Below are positions 1-10,700 of a stretch of 64,000 nt of DNA, in pieces (positions within the stretch are counted from its first letter, which is position 1; each line of letters starts with the position of its first letter). The stretch is taken from positions 244,600 through 308,599 of IMG/VR virus record IMGVR_UViG_3300042545_001134; one strand, 5' to 3'. The translations under genes were made by a program, and so were the position numbers. This stretch comes from a virus. Below the pieces are notes generated by a model. The model did not search any database. It saw only the letters and a list, made by a program, of their open reading frames with translations, and was not told where the DNA came from.

Positions 1-815
1 GGGTTTATTGTAATTTCATTTGGGGTATACTTAATATTCATTTCTGTTATTACTAAGTAATCAACACCCATTTGGTTGTAGAACTTCGTATTGATTGGAC
101 TGTAGATTGTATTACCGTCATAAATTTTAGCGGACTTTACTTGGTATTTTTTTACAATACTCTCATCTGATTTTTCGGTGGTGTATAAATCGACCCCATT
201 GAAATCGTCTTTATTACCTTTAATGGTGGAACTTCGGTATACGTTGTATTTTATTAGTTTAGACCTAAACAAATACTCAACACACAACTCCGCTAATGTC
301 CCTACACCCATTGTACTTATTGATTTGTCAATTAATATCGATAAGAAATCATTGTCAGTTAAAGTACTTTGGTCTTTGAATATTTTATCTCCGTAATGAT
401 TTAACCAAAAGAAATACTTTTCCAATTCACTGAATGCGTATTCAATCGTTGTGTTTGTTTTGTCGAATTGTATTAACTCAACCTTTCTCCCTTCAAACTC
501 ATCAATACCTCTAGCAATGAAGTCATTTGATAACTGTTGGTTCAGATATTGTGAAATATATTCATTACAAGTAGGGTGAGTGTTGAATTGATTAATTCTC
601 GACCAACCTCCGAAAGGTGTCAAAACACCGGTCATTTCATTGTGAACACAAGTACCGTATTGATTATATTTTGTATAATATTTTACATAAATGGCGTCCC
701 AACTAACCTTCAAATACCTCTTAACTTCCTTATATTGACCATTTCCGGAACATATTTTCTTTAAAAGGTAAACAAACTTACCGTCTTTATATTTAATATT
801 ACTTCTTAGTTTCAA
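1..815 (-). CDS. Partial hypothetical protein, possible PD-(D/E)XK nuclease
   Basis: The minus-strand frame is open from a TTG at 815 to the left edge, so the C-terminus is missing; at least 271 residues are visible. The TTG start is tentative because the first in-frame ATG (635) lies 60 residues further in, after well-formed coding sequence. The last part reads FNGVDLY, then YQVKSAKIYD, then a hydrophobic strand DYLVI. That spacing resembles the Asp...(Gln/Glu)-X-Lys core of restriction-type nucleases, but this is inference from a short stretch. It is divergent from the gene at 868. Several small plus-strand frames here are shadows of this gene. Function is unproven. Confidence 0.6.
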   Translation of the reverse strand, partial: MKLRSNIKYKDGKFVYLLKKICSGNGQYKEVKRYLKVSWDAIYVKYYTKYNQYGTCVHNEMTGVLTPFGGWSRINQFNTHPTCNEYISQYLNQQLSNDFIARGIDEFEGRKVELIQFDKTNTTIEYAFSELEKYFFWLNHYGDKIFKDQSTLTDNDFLSILIDKSISTMGVGTLAELCVEYLFRSKLIKYNVYRSSTIKGNKDDFNGVDLYTTEKSDESIVKKYQVKSAKIYDGNTIYSPINTKFYNQMGVDYLVITEMNIKYTPNEITIN

Positions 816-846
816 AACATTTCAATTAATAACTCAAATATACGAA

Positions 847-854
847 TATTTATA
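847..854 (+). promoter_or_regulatory. Candidate late promoter TATTTATA
   Basis: TATTTATA lies 13 bases before the ATG at 868, in the short divergent gap between two genes. The same octamer precedes many structural genes in this window on their coding strand. Confidence 0.45.
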
Positions 855-867
855 GATAAAACAAAAT

Positions 868-1986
868 ATGTCTGCTACGATTATTACAAATCCTGAAAAA
901 CAGAAGTTATACACTCAAGTATTCCACTTATTAGGATTACCTGTTAGAGGTATTGAACTTACTGAGGAACAAATGGATACGTTTTTAGAATTGTCACTTT
1001 CTGAATACGAACAATACGTGAACGATTGGTTAATCGAGTCACAATGGTCATCATTAATCGGTATAGATGTTGATACCCAATCTTTAACTCGTGCATTCAC
1101 AACCAGAAGTTTGGATTATGAAACACAATTTTCACATGCATATTCTAAAATCGTAGGTTTACAAACAGGTGGAAACTCTGAACTTAAAAAAGACTATTTT
1201 GAATTATCAGCAAACACACAAACCTATATTGTTCCCGCAGGAAGAGAAATAAATGAATTATTATGGTTCTCAAGAGCGGAATTAACCGATTCTATCGTTG
1301 ACCCGTTTTTAGGGGGATTTGGTGGTCTTGGTGGTGTTGGTTTTGGTGGTGTGGGTGGTTTTGCACAACAAGGTACATCGGGTTCTTACTTTATGTTACC
1401 CGCATTTGACCTTTTATTAAGAATGGGTGATAGAAATCTTAAAAACCGATTAATCGGTGGTGATTTAACCTATAGAATAACGGCGGGACCTAATAGTACC
1501 AAAGTAGTTCACTTATATAATGTACCGGGTGGTAGATTCGATTTTGGTTCTATTCAAAACAACCGTAGTAAGGTTTGGTATTGGTATTATGACACCATGG
1601 ATAGAGATACGTGTTTAGATAAAAACAAAGATATCATCAAATTACCTTCAGATGTTGACGTTGAACAATTGACGTGGGATATGTTAAATAAACCAGCACA
1701 AAACTGGGTTAGAAAATATCTTATTGCATATTCTAAAGAAGGGTTAGGAAGAATTTGGGGTAAGTACTCGGGTGATATACAAGTACCTGATAGTCAAATT
1801 AAATTGGATTACACTTCATTGTTAACTGAAGGTAAAGATGAAAAGTTAAAACTAATCGAAGAGTTAATGCAGAGATTGGAAAGACTTCGTCCTGACAAAA
1901 TTCTTGAGAGAAAAGGGAATGAAGCAGAAAACCTTAATAAGGCATTAAAGTATAGACCCTTCCAATCTCCGTATAACGTAATCTAA
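868..1986 (+). CDS. Virion structural protein, possible neck/connector component
   Basis: This is a 372-residue soluble protein with no signal peptide or membrane segment. Residues 1-100 look helical. A Gly-rich, almost repetitive stretch (FGGLGGVGFGGVGG) covers about residues 147-165, followed by a conserved-looking block with motifs YFMLPAFD and GDRNLKNRLIGG and a helical C-terminus. I recognise the style of a T4-like phage virion protein but cannot assign it to a T4 gene. It is preceded by a late-type motif at 847-854 and abuts the stop of the convergent DNA polymerase gene with no spacing, which supports a late structural gene. Function is inferred from context. Confidence 0.6.
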   Translation: MSATIITNPEKQKLYTQVFHLLGLPVRGIELTEEQMDTFLELSLSEYEQYVNDWLIESQWSSLIGIDVDTQSLTRAFTTRSLDYETQFSHAYSKIVGLQTGGNSELKKDYFELSANTQTYIVPAGREINELLWFSRAELTDSIVDPFLGGFGGLGGVGFGGVGGFAQQGTSGSYFMLPAFDLLLRMGDRNLKNRLIGGDLTYRITAGPNSTKVVHLYNVPGGRFDFGSIQNNRSKVWYWYYDTMDRDTCLDKNKDIIKLPSDVDVEQLTWDMLNKPAQNWVRKYLIAYSKEGLGRIWGKYSGDIQVPDSQIKLDYTSLLTEGKDEKLKLIEELMQRLERLRPDKILERKGNEAENLNKALKYRPFQSPYNVI

Positions 1987-4884
1987 TTAACTTTCAATTA
2001 CATGAAATGCATAATCGATTCCATTGGTTTCGATTATTTCATCTTCATTACTCTTGATACTCGCCTCTTGTAGTTTTACAACTTTTCTGTTGTGGTCAAC
2101 CCAATATTGGTCGACCAATTCAAGACTGTTATCTACATACATAAAGAATGGGTCTCGTTGTACTCTATTCCAAAATATAACCTCACCATCAGATAAAGTC
2201 ATTACTTCATCAAACTTATCTTGACCCTCTTCTTTTAATGGGAAACCACTCACAAGTTCACATTGTGTTTTAGTAAAGTATTGTCTGTCCTTCGGGTCCT
2301 CAATTAAAATATCCTCACGAATAGATGGATTAAATGCAACCAATAGTGGTTCCACTCGTTTGTTAAAATTGGTAAGATATCGAGCAATATTATATTCACC
2401 CGTTAAATTGGGGTTATCCATAATCTCCTTTTCAGGAATCATATAACAATTGATTTGAATATAATTGTCGGGGATTGTTGTTCCGTGTTTCGCTAAAAAA
2501 TCCTCTTGTTGTTTTTTAGTTGCCTTAGTAACCTTTTGAACATCTCCATCTGATTTTTTAAAACCATTGTTTACATAGTATATGGTTTCACCAAGACCAG
2601 CGGGATAATCATTTTGAAGAATTAATTCCATGTGGGCCTGTCTTGACATTAACGAACCTGACTTAGTTGTTTTCTGAATATGTTTTCTATATTCATTTAC
2701 GGATTGTTTAACACGAGATTTATTGGCAATTTTTGCCAAAGGAATTTCTTGATTATAAATCATCCCCACATATTTGTAGTAAAGTTCTACAAAAGACAAA
2801 CCATCACCATCTAAAAGGTATTTTAATCCCTCATCTAAGAAGTCAACAACATATTGTGATAATTTTTTAGATTTAATGGTGTTACCTGTTAATTTAATAA
2901 CCTCTTTACCTTTTTTATTTAATTTAATTATGTAATTTTTTCTCGATACATTAAGACATGAAGGTGCCACATAATCAATATCTAAACCCATTTCATTTCT
3001 CATAAAGATATCGTTAAACTCCGCGGTGTCCGCCTCAATCCCACGATATTCCTTACCTTCGATAACTAATTCATTTAAACCCTTACCTATATAAACCGTA
3101 TCATTAATATTGTCGGGGGTCTCAAAGTTTACACCGTCCGTATCCATTACGAGTGGTTTATACCCTTTCTTCATGTAGAACATAATCATCATACGTAAAC
3201 ATTGACGACCTGTACATGTAATCGTTTCACCCATATTCATGTCACCCCATGGGAATACGTGTGGTGCAGATAACGAACCAAAGTATGCGTTGATAAAAAT
3301 CTTAATCGGTAACTGTTTACGGTCATACATCTCAGATGCAACGGGGTCACTTGATTTTAATTCACCAGCAAGATGTTTGTATTTGATACGAATGTTACGG
3401 AAGTATTTTAACATTGATTTCTGTACACCCATAACATCACAATCGGGGAACACATCGTATACTAATTGAATAGATGGATATAGTGACGAGTAGTCAAACT
3501 TAACAATGTTCTTTGCATAACCCACATTCAATAAACGAGATAAACCTCCTGTAATTGAACGTCTTTCGTCCTTTGCCGGTATTGCTAAATTGTTTTCGTA
3601 TGACCACGCCAACATAATAATCTTCCACAATGTTGCGGTACCCATCGTTGCGATTCTCTCATATGTGGTGGGTACGACTTTCGAAAGTAGAAACGTAGAT
3701 TGACTGAATGAATCATCAACAATCATAGTTTCATACAAGTCATCGTCAAGATATTGTTCGACGATTTTACGACCTGTCCATATTTCAAACTTACCGGGAT
3801 ATTTCTCTAATAAACCTTCAGTTCCAACATCACCGATTTTTTTATACTTTCCTGTTTTTGGATTTAAATAATAACTTTCGTTATCTAAATAAATCTTTGA
3901 AATCCACGCACCATCAACGTAAACACGATTCTCTTTTTCTTTTTCCAAATACTTCGTAATGTACTTCAATCCCCACGATTTAATTTCTGAGTTGATTGCC
4001 TGTGCTCTACGAACTGAGTGTGCAATGTCAATAATGTTAAATCCCCAAATTACGTGTTGAGTGTAATCTTCTTGCTCATTCGCAAGTTTTAACATTCCCT
4101 TTTTCTCTTTGATTCCTTGTGATGTAAGGATTTGAGTAAGAGAACTCACATCAACATCTAATATTTCGGCACGTTTTAATATAAACGGCCAGTCAAAGAA
4201 TGCTGAGTTATATCCACCAATAATAGTTGGTTTTAATTCTCTAATAACATTAAAGAATCTCTCAATACATTTCTTTTCTCCATCTTCACCAAAGGCAGAG
4301 ATGGTCTCAGTTACACCACGGTTGTCCTTAACTCCAATCAAAATGATATTACAAGTTTCGGGGTCTAAACCTGTGGTCTCGATATCGAATACGAATCGAT
4401 GAACACCACTATACTCCTCAATACCCTTAAACAATCTTTTTTTCTTTTGAATCAAATATTGTTCTGCGGGGTTCAAAATGGTAAACAACTGTTTTGTTTT
4501 TTCACCCCATGGGTCGATACCACCTTGTTTAAAAAAGTTAATTAACTCGGTGTACCCTTTCATGCACTTAACTAAGTAGGTCATACCAAGTTCAAGACGT
4601 TCATTACCATGGGTTTCCAATTTTTCAATCAGAATACCGTATTCCCCCATTTTTTTCTTTTGGAGTGCCTTGTTGTTTTGATAGAAATTAAATCCCGTTA
4701 GGTCTCCAACCCAAAGAAAGGGGACAATTGTGTCCTGTTTAACGATTTTACCCTTTTCGGGGTCTTGGATAATTTTGTAGATTTTGTTGGTTCTGTAGTC
4801 ATACTCAACCCCTACTATGAATTCTTCGGGGTCCCAACCATTTAAGAAACCCTCGATGGTTTCTTGAGAAATTACTTCTGCCAT
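1987..4884 (-). CDS. 43: DNA polymerase, family B (T4 gp43-like)
   Basis: This is the replicative DNA polymerase with 3'-5' proofreading exonuclease, 965 residues, close to the T4 gp43 length. Exonuclease motif I is FDIETTG (166-172), motif II is GGYNSAFFDWP (about 223-233), and EQYLDDDLYE (376-385) fits motif III. Polymerase motif A is DYSSLYPSIQ (464-473), motif B is KIFINAYFG (528-536) and motif C is MDTDG (580-584). All catalytic Asp residues that I can place are present. The ATG at 4884 is chosen because no upstream in-frame start extends the homologous region. It is convergent with the gene ending at 1986 and followed upstream by a 90-base gap. Confidence 0.97.
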   Translation of the reverse strand: MAEVISQETIEGFLNGWDPEEFIVGVEYDYRTNKIYKIIQDPEKGKIVKQDTIVPFLWVGDLTGFNFYQNNKALQKKKMGEYGILIEKLETHGNERLELGMTYLVKCMKGYTELINFFKQGGIDPWGEKTKQLFTILNPAEQYLIQKKKRLFKGIEEYSGVHRFVFDIETTGLDPETCNIILIGVKDNRGVTETISAFGEDGEKKCIERFFNVIRELKPTIIGGYNSAFFDWPFILKRAEILDVDVSSLTQILTSQGIKEKKGMLKLANEQEDYTQHVIWGFNIIDIAHSVRRAQAINSEIKSWGLKYITKYLEKEKENRVYVDGAWISKIYLDNESYYLNPKTGKYKKIGDVGTEGLLEKYPGKFEIWTGRKIVEQYLDDDLYETMIVDDSFSQSTFLLSKVVPTTYERIATMGTATLWKIIMLAWSYENNLAIPAKDERRSITGGLSRLLNVGYAKNIVKFDYSSLYPSIQLVYDVFPDCDVMGVQKSMLKYFRNIRIKYKHLAGELKSSDPVASEMYDRKQLPIKIFINAYFGSLSAPHVFPWGDMNMGETITCTGRQCLRMMIMFYMKKGYKPLVMDTDGVNFETPDNINDTVYIGKGLNELVIEGKEYRGIEADTAEFNDIFMRNEMGLDIDYVAPSCLNVSRKNYIIKLNKKGKEVIKLTGNTIKSKKLSQYVVDFLDEGLKYLLDGDGLSFVELYYKYVGMIYNQEIPLAKIANKSRVKQSVNEYRKHIQKTTKSGSLMSRQAHMELILQNDYPAGLGETIYYVNNGFKKSDGDVQKVTKATKKQQEDFLAKHGTTIPDNYIQINCYMIPEKEIMDNPNLTGEYNIARYLTNFNKRVEPLLVAFNPSIREDILIEDPKDRQYFTKTQCELVSGFPLKEEGQDKFDEVMTLSDGEVIFWNRVQRDPFFMYVDNSLELVDQYWVDHNRKVVKLQEASIKSNEDEIIETNGIDYAFHVIES

Positions 4885-4973
4885 ATTTGTATATTTTTTA
4901 GTTGACCCATTATCTTATGACGGAATTGTCATAGTTTGTCTTAGGGCCAAATATACAAAAATATATTGATAAA

Positions 4974-5342
4974 TTAAAAAATGGTAATAAATAATTTTTC
5001 CTTTACGGGTAAAATTAACTTTGTCGTTGGACTTAGACTGGTGTTTAAGAATTGAATTGTAACTTTACCTTCGTACTTACCGGGTTTAATTGTTTGAGAT
5101 TCAGTAAATCTATGAACAATATAGTACTCGTCAGTTGTTTGGTTGTATTTTTTGTCTCTCGTTGTGATTTGACAATCGGAATTTAAAATCTCAGGTTCAC
5201 CAGTAACCACATCATACATATCAAATGTGATGTCACATAATTCCAATGAGTCATTGAATGATGATTTATCATTTTTACCATCATCAATTAGTTTCATTTT
5301 CAATATGGGTTCAGATGCCCCTTGTCTGATAAAAAATTCCAT
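4974..5342 (-). CDS. Hypothetical beta-rich protein, possible baseplate/fibre accessory
   Basis: This is a 122-residue protein of alternating short hydrophobic and polar stretches, consistent with an Ig-like beta sandwich. It starts MEFFIRQGASEP and contains PGKYEGKVTIQFLN, a phrase typical of the N-terminal modules of phage baseplate-attached fibre proteins. There is no signal peptide or membrane segment. Its start codon overlaps the stop of the next upstream gene (5342) by one base, so the two are probably translationally coupled. It is the last gene of the minus-strand tail block, before the DNA polymerase. Function is not assigned. Confidence 0.6.
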   Translation of the reverse strand: MEFFIRQGASEPILKMKLIDDGKNDKSSFNDSLELCDITFDMYDVVTGEPEILNSDCQITTRDKKYNQTTDEYYIVHRFTESQTIKPGKYEGKVTIQFLNTSLSPTTKLILPVKEKLFITIF

Positions 5343-5584
5343 TACTTAATTGTTAAAATAAATTCGTTACCTGATTTAAATGGTGCGTTATCTTCATTTT
5401 TTAATTCATTTGACTTACAGTAAAATTCTTCTTTTACTATTTCAAATGGAAATCCCATTTCATTTTTAATAACACCTTTAATGTGTTCAACCGTTAATGG
5501 TTCATTAGTGTTAAAGGTTTTTTGAAACCTTTTAATTTTTTGTTTGTCTTTGATGACTTTAACATCAATATCTAATATTTTCAT
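5342..5584 (-). CDS. Hypothetical small protein
   Basis: This 80-residue, Lys-rich protein (MKILDIDVKVIKDKQK at the start) has no recognisable domain, signal peptide or membrane segment. It sits 20 bases after the 702-residue tail protein gene and overlaps the following gene by one base, so it is almost certainly in the same transcript. The pattern of short beta-like segments (FPFEIVKEEFYC, NEFILTIK) suggests a small folded domain. Context suggests a tail or baseplate accessory role, but nothing in the sequence proves it. Confidence 0.55.
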   Translation of the reverse strand: MKILDIDVKVIKDKQKIKRFQKTFNTNEPLTVEHIKGVIKNEMGFPFEIVKEEFYCKSNELKNEDNAPFKSGNEFILTIK

Positions 5585-5603
5585 AATCTATTTTTTTTAA
5601 TTT

Positions 5604-7712
5604 TTAGTCATTTTGATAAATCCAATCATTCGTAGATTCTTCACTACTATAATCTTGAGTTGTTACTGATGTTATAGTATTTTCACTAACTAAATAAACT
5701 TCAACCGTATCATCCCCATTATAGTTCATAACAACAAATCTATCTTCAACACCATATGTATTATCCCAACCATTAGTCCAAGTTGTTGTTTCACTGTTTA
5801 ATAATGTTCCAGAAAAATTATACAATCTTATTTTAGTTACACCACCGTTAGTTTCATTATATACAAACATAAACTTGCTCTCACCAACTGAAATATCAAA
5901 ACTATTATACTCAGGGAAACTAAACTCATTAGTTATTCCGGTTGATGTTAATACTCTAAAATCTAATTGGTCGGTGTTATATAAAACCATTGCACCATTG
6001 TACTTGTCTGTGCCTGAGAAATGGGAATCTGTGTAATTAAAATTATTATAATAATCTGTTGAGGTAAATCCTGTACTACCACTATATACATAATAACCAA
6101 GAATGCCCGCAGAAACCCCAATAATTGTAAGATAGGCGGTTTCACCAAAAGAATACATACTTGAACTATAAGGTGAGGTTAATTCATAGTTATCTAATGA
6201 ATCAATTACAACACCTAATTCGTTAATTAATTTGTAAGTTACATTGTTATTACTATTAGTAAAAATCTGTACAGCCGTTCTATTACCCAATGAATTCCAG
6301 TTCAAATTAGTAACACCAGAAAAACTAACATTCATACTTTCTATACGAGTACTACCCGACATAATGGTTAACATAGATACAATACCATCACCATTTACAC
6401 ACGGTGTTCTGTAAATGTCACTTAATTGACCGTAAGAATTGATTGTTTTTGATACGTTGTCTGCGAATGTATATGTGCTAAACGATGTTTGATTATCAAA
6501 CATATACATAATATCACAGTATGTAACTTCTGCACCAATATTATTCGAAGTTACAGAATCATATAAAGTTATTACAACACCACCATCATTTCCCTCACTA
6601 TCTGGATATAAACCAGAATCTCCATCTATAATGCTTTGAGTATATCCTGTACCTCTAGCGTGTGATGTTTCAATTAAGTTTGATGTGTTACCATTATAAC
6701 TTATTATTTTATATGGTGTTTCTACGTTATTAACATCCCATAGTAATATGGTATATTTGTTTGTTCCGTGAAATTGGTCATTATAACTGCTATATGTGGC
6801 ACCAGTTAATGAAACCGTCTCTAAAATGGTTCCACTTGTGTTATATATTTCAAAATTTGTGAATGTACCTGAGGTACCTTGAGCTTCAGTTAAAACAGCA
6901 ATAAAATCAGATGAATTTGTCATTTTATGTCTAATGTATGTTCCATCTGTCCAAGTTTTAAATAAAGTTGTTGTACCGTCAGTTGGATTAACTATGTGTG
7001 ATGTACCTGGTCCATTGTATGTCCATCCACTTAAAGGTGGAACTTCCCATTTTTCGATAATCATTGTACCATCAGACGTGACTGCATTAAAATTCCACTC
7101 AATATCAATACTATATAATGCTGGGTTCCAAGTGTATGTGTATACTGACACACCATCTGAGTAAGTAAACACACCATTATCCACATCTTCAAATGTAACC
7201 CACTTACCATCTAAATCGTTACCACTATAACCATTAGTTGTACCACTATATCTTCCAATTTCTTCGTGAATGGCATTTGTGAATATCACTAATCTATCAT
7301 CACCATCGTCAACACCTGTGAAATAGTGCATATAACCTGAATTATCTAACACATATATATTCTGATTATTCCATACATTAGTATCAACACCTAAGTCAAT
7401 AATTTCTGCGGTTAAAACATCAAAATTTAAAAACGCAGCACCGTAGTTGTCAGAACCAACCATTCTATTTTGATAAACAAACGATTGAACACTTGCATCT
7501 GGTTGTGGTATGGTTAACGTGTATGTGTAATCATATTCAGCAAAGTATAGATTATAAACACCATACGGGTGTGTGGTGATGTTATTGAAAGGGATTACCT
7601 TAGTTCCGAGGTTTTGAGTTGTACCCGATGTTGCCCCTGTATATGGTACAAACGTTACTGTTGCCGTTTTACCACTCAGGTGTGTACTTGTTATTCTTGC
7701 TCCTACTGCCAT
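5604..7712 (-). CDS. Large beta-rich tail/adhesin protein
   Basis: This 702-residue protein is dominated by Tyr, Thr, Ser, Asn and Gly in repeated blade-like units, for example phrases of the type YNTSGTILETVSL, YNFSGTLLNSETTT and FGETAYLTIIGVS. This looks like a beta-propeller or stacked beta-sheet fibre domain. There is no signal peptide, so it is more likely assembled into the virion than exported. A late-type motif lies 22 bases upstream (7735-7742). It shares strand and position with the 1434-residue adhesin upstream. A role in host surface recognition is inferred from composition and context. Confidence 0.65.
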   Translation of the reverse strand: MAVGARITSTHLSGKTATVTFVPYTGATSGTTQNLGTKVIPFNNITTHPYGVYNLYFAEYDYTYTLTIPQPDASVQSFVYQNRMVGSDNYGAAFLNFDVLTAEIIDLGVDTNVWNNQNIYVLDNSGYMHYFTGVDDGDDRLVIFTNAIHEEIGRYSGTTNGYSGNDLDGKWVTFEDVDNGVFTYSDGVSVYTYTWNPALYSIDIEWNFNAVTSDGTMIIEKWEVPPLSGWTYNGPGTSHIVNPTDGTTTLFKTWTDGTYIRHKMTNSSDFIAVLTEAQGTSGTFTNFEIYNTSGTILETVSLTGATYSSYNDQFHGTNKYTILLWDVNNVETPYKIISYNGNTSNLIETSHARGTGYTQSIIDGDSGLYPDSEGNDGGVVITLYDSVTSNNIGAEVTYCDIMYMFDNQTSFSTYTFADNVSKTINSYGQLSDIYRTPCVNGDGIVSMLTIMSGSTRIESMNVSFSGVTNLNWNSLGNRTAVQIFTNSNNNVTYKLINELGVVIDSLDNYELTSPYSSSMYSFGETAYLTIIGVSAGILGYYVYSGSTGFTSTDYYNNFNYTDSHFSGTDKYNGAMVLYNTDQLDFRVLTSTGITNEFSFPEYNSFDISVGESKFMFVYNETNGGVTKIRLYNFSGTLLNSETTTWTNGWDNTYGVEDRFVVMNYNGDDTVEVYLVSENTITSVTTQDYSSEESTNDWIYQND

Positions 7713-7734
7713 AGTTTGTTATTTTTGTGTTTAT

Positions 7735-7742
7735 TATAAATA
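7735..7742 (-). promoter_or_regulatory. Candidate late promoter TATTTATA
   Basis: On the minus strand this reads GTATTTATAATAAAC, 22 bases before the ATG at 7712. Same octamer as upstream of other structural genes. Confidence 0.45.
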
Positions 7743-7784
7743 CTTTATCTTGTTGTATCTTTTCTTTTTTATTGTTTTTTATTT

Positions 7785-10700
7785 TTAGGAACCAATCTGT
7801 AATGTTATGGAATCACTTCCCCAATCATACAAATAAGTACCGGGTGTTAATCCCATACTTGATATTGTTTTGTTCGCAAATGTTGCCGTACCACTTAAAG
7901 GACTACCTGAAGTATAACCTATCGGTAAAATTATATCTTTACCTAGTGACCCATCCTGAATACCAAATGTTTGTCCTGAGTATGATGTTGGTGCTGTATA
8001 TCCTGAACCGAAACTATTTGGGTAAACATTTAGATTATTTCCAAAAAATTTCCTAGCAAAAAATAGATTAGATTGACCAATTACCCAATAACCCAACGTA
8101 CCGTTAATACCTCCGGCTGTTTGTACTGAACCCTCAATTAATCCTGTTAGGTTAAGAGAACCAGAACCTGACATTATAACGTCAGAACCAACCTCTAAAA
8201 TTGTTACCACAAGACCTGATGTAGGTGTTGGAGTAGGTGTACTCGTAGGAGTTGGGGTACTTGTTGATGTTGGAGTAGGTGTATTTGTTTCCGTCGGAGT
8301 TGGTGTTGGTGTCTCTGTCGCCGTAGGTGTTGGTGTAGGTGTTGGTGTTGGTGCACAATCAACTAATATTGATTTTACAACAATATTTGATAGGTTGTTT
8401 CTATCTCTCGCAGCGACCCAATATGTTTTCGTGATGTTAGGTATTGGAAGACCGTAACCAACATAACCATTAGGATTCAAAACTGTTGACCATTGCGTTT
8501 CATTCAATGCCTCCAATTCGGTATCATATAATCCATTACCTCTATCATAAAAACCTGAACCACCAGTGTAGTGATGTGTACTAACCGCACCGTCATCAAC
8601 ACAAGTACCTGAAATTTCAAAATCTAAAGGACTTTCTGTTGGAGTTGGTGTACTTGTTGCGGTCGGTGTCGGTGTAGGAGTTGGGGTTTCCGTAGGGGTT
8701 GGAGTTGGTGTAGGACAAATCCAAGTGGTTACTGAATCATTATAATTCTGTAAAACATCTGAAGATGAAATTGCACCATCCCATATTTCTAATCTACCAA
8801 ATTTAAGTGCGGAATATGTTCCATCATTTAAGTTTGTACTATCCGTTGCACCTATTGCATAATATAAACCATTACCACTTTGGTATGGTGCCTCTCTAAC
8901 AACTGTTGATGAACCAGCACTTTGACCATTTACATATGCGGTTAAAGTTGTGTTGTTGTATACAAATCCAATATAATACCAATTATTAAGGGGTGTTGAT
9001 ATTGATGATGTTATTTCACTACCATATGGCCACACACTAAACTTCAATGTTCCATCAACTAACTCAATTTGTGAATCGTGCCAACCAATGTTTAAAACAG
9101 CACTACCTTGTTCACTCAATATTACACCATTATCTGTTAAATAAACCCAAAGAAATATAGATGTATCTGTAGAATCATAAAGTGTATTAATTGAGGTGTT
9201 GGTTAAAATATATTGACTGGTACCGTTCAACACTATTGACGAAGTACATCCATCATTTTGATATGATGGTGAACCAATTATACTTGCATTTGTGTTACCC
9301 AAAATGTCCGTAACCGTTGTTCCACTTCCAGAATATGATATTGAATCATTTATGTTTAAGTCAACAATTTTGTTATATGGTACCATTGTTGGTGTAGGAG
9401 TAGGTGTTGGTGTATTAGTTGGAGTTGGTGTACTTGTCTCCGTAGGTGTTGGTGTTGGGGTTTCCGTAGGGGTCGGAGTTGGGGTTATTGGACAGACCCC
9501 ACAATCAGTTCTATATGTTGCGATATTACTCCCATCCATATTAATGGTTTTATAATAACCATTATGGACAATTGTTCCCCAACCACTAAAACCAAATCCA
9601 TCTCCATTTGTTACAAAAACATTTGAATCACAGAACGTTGGCCCGTCACCCGTCACATAAAATCTTGGACATTCTCCCACAGGACAATTACAAGTTCCCT
9701 CAACAGAATCTTCTCCCAATGTTATTTCACCATAAAATACTGCTGGTGGTCTTAATACTGTATATTGAATATCGTTATTCGGTATTAATGTATAAGATAA
9801 ATCGGTATTCGGTATTATTGTATATGTTACATCGTTATTGGGTAAGGTTATATAAAGAACATCGTTGTCTGGAATAAAAGTTGTTGAAAAATCACCTGAA
9901 GGAATTAATGTATACGTTAAATCGTTATTCGGTATTAATGTGTAAATGAAATCTCCATTTGGAATAATATTATAAATAAAATCATTTTCAGGTATATAAG
10001 GAGTTACTGTTGATGTTGGTGTTGGAGTTGGAGTTGAAGTTAAACACACAACATCAGTACAATCAGAAACCGTTGTTAATGTATCTAAATCATAATCGAA
10101 TGTTGGACCTAAATCAAGACCAACAATTTCGTAACACACACTATTCCCAATACTATAAGTTATTCCAGCTAACCCACTTGTTAAACTTCTACCTATCTTA
10201 TTGTGTGTTCGATTACAATCCCTTAGATAGTAATAATAGTAAACTACCGGAGTTTGTGTTGGTGTACTTGTAGGAGTTGGTGTTAATGTTGGAGTAATAG
10301 TTCCTGTTGGTGTACTTGTAGGAGTTGGTGTTATCTCCGAAAAAATTAATGCCAATGAAACATTATCGTTAAATTGTTCGGTACTATTAGTATTAATCAC
10401 CAATGGAGTGTACTCAAAGAATGTTTTATTCAAATCATCAAAATTTTCGGGTAATGTTTGAGTGTATTGACCTATAAGGTCACCGGCATATATTGTAATA
10501 GAAATTGGTATTTCTAAAATACTTTCGTCATTTAATTTTAAAGTGTTAGTGGTTGTTAAGGTAATATCATCCGCAATTACCCTATCTATGGTTGCATCGT
10601 AATGACAAACAATTGAACCACTACCGATTACGCCACTAAATGTTAACACAACGGGTCCGACCGTTGTGGTCGATGTTGGCGTGGGAGTTGGAGTCGATGT

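Noticed and set aside
178-764. Short plus-strand frames at the left end
   Set aside because: They are shadows: the minus strand is open over the full 815 bases with normal coding composition.
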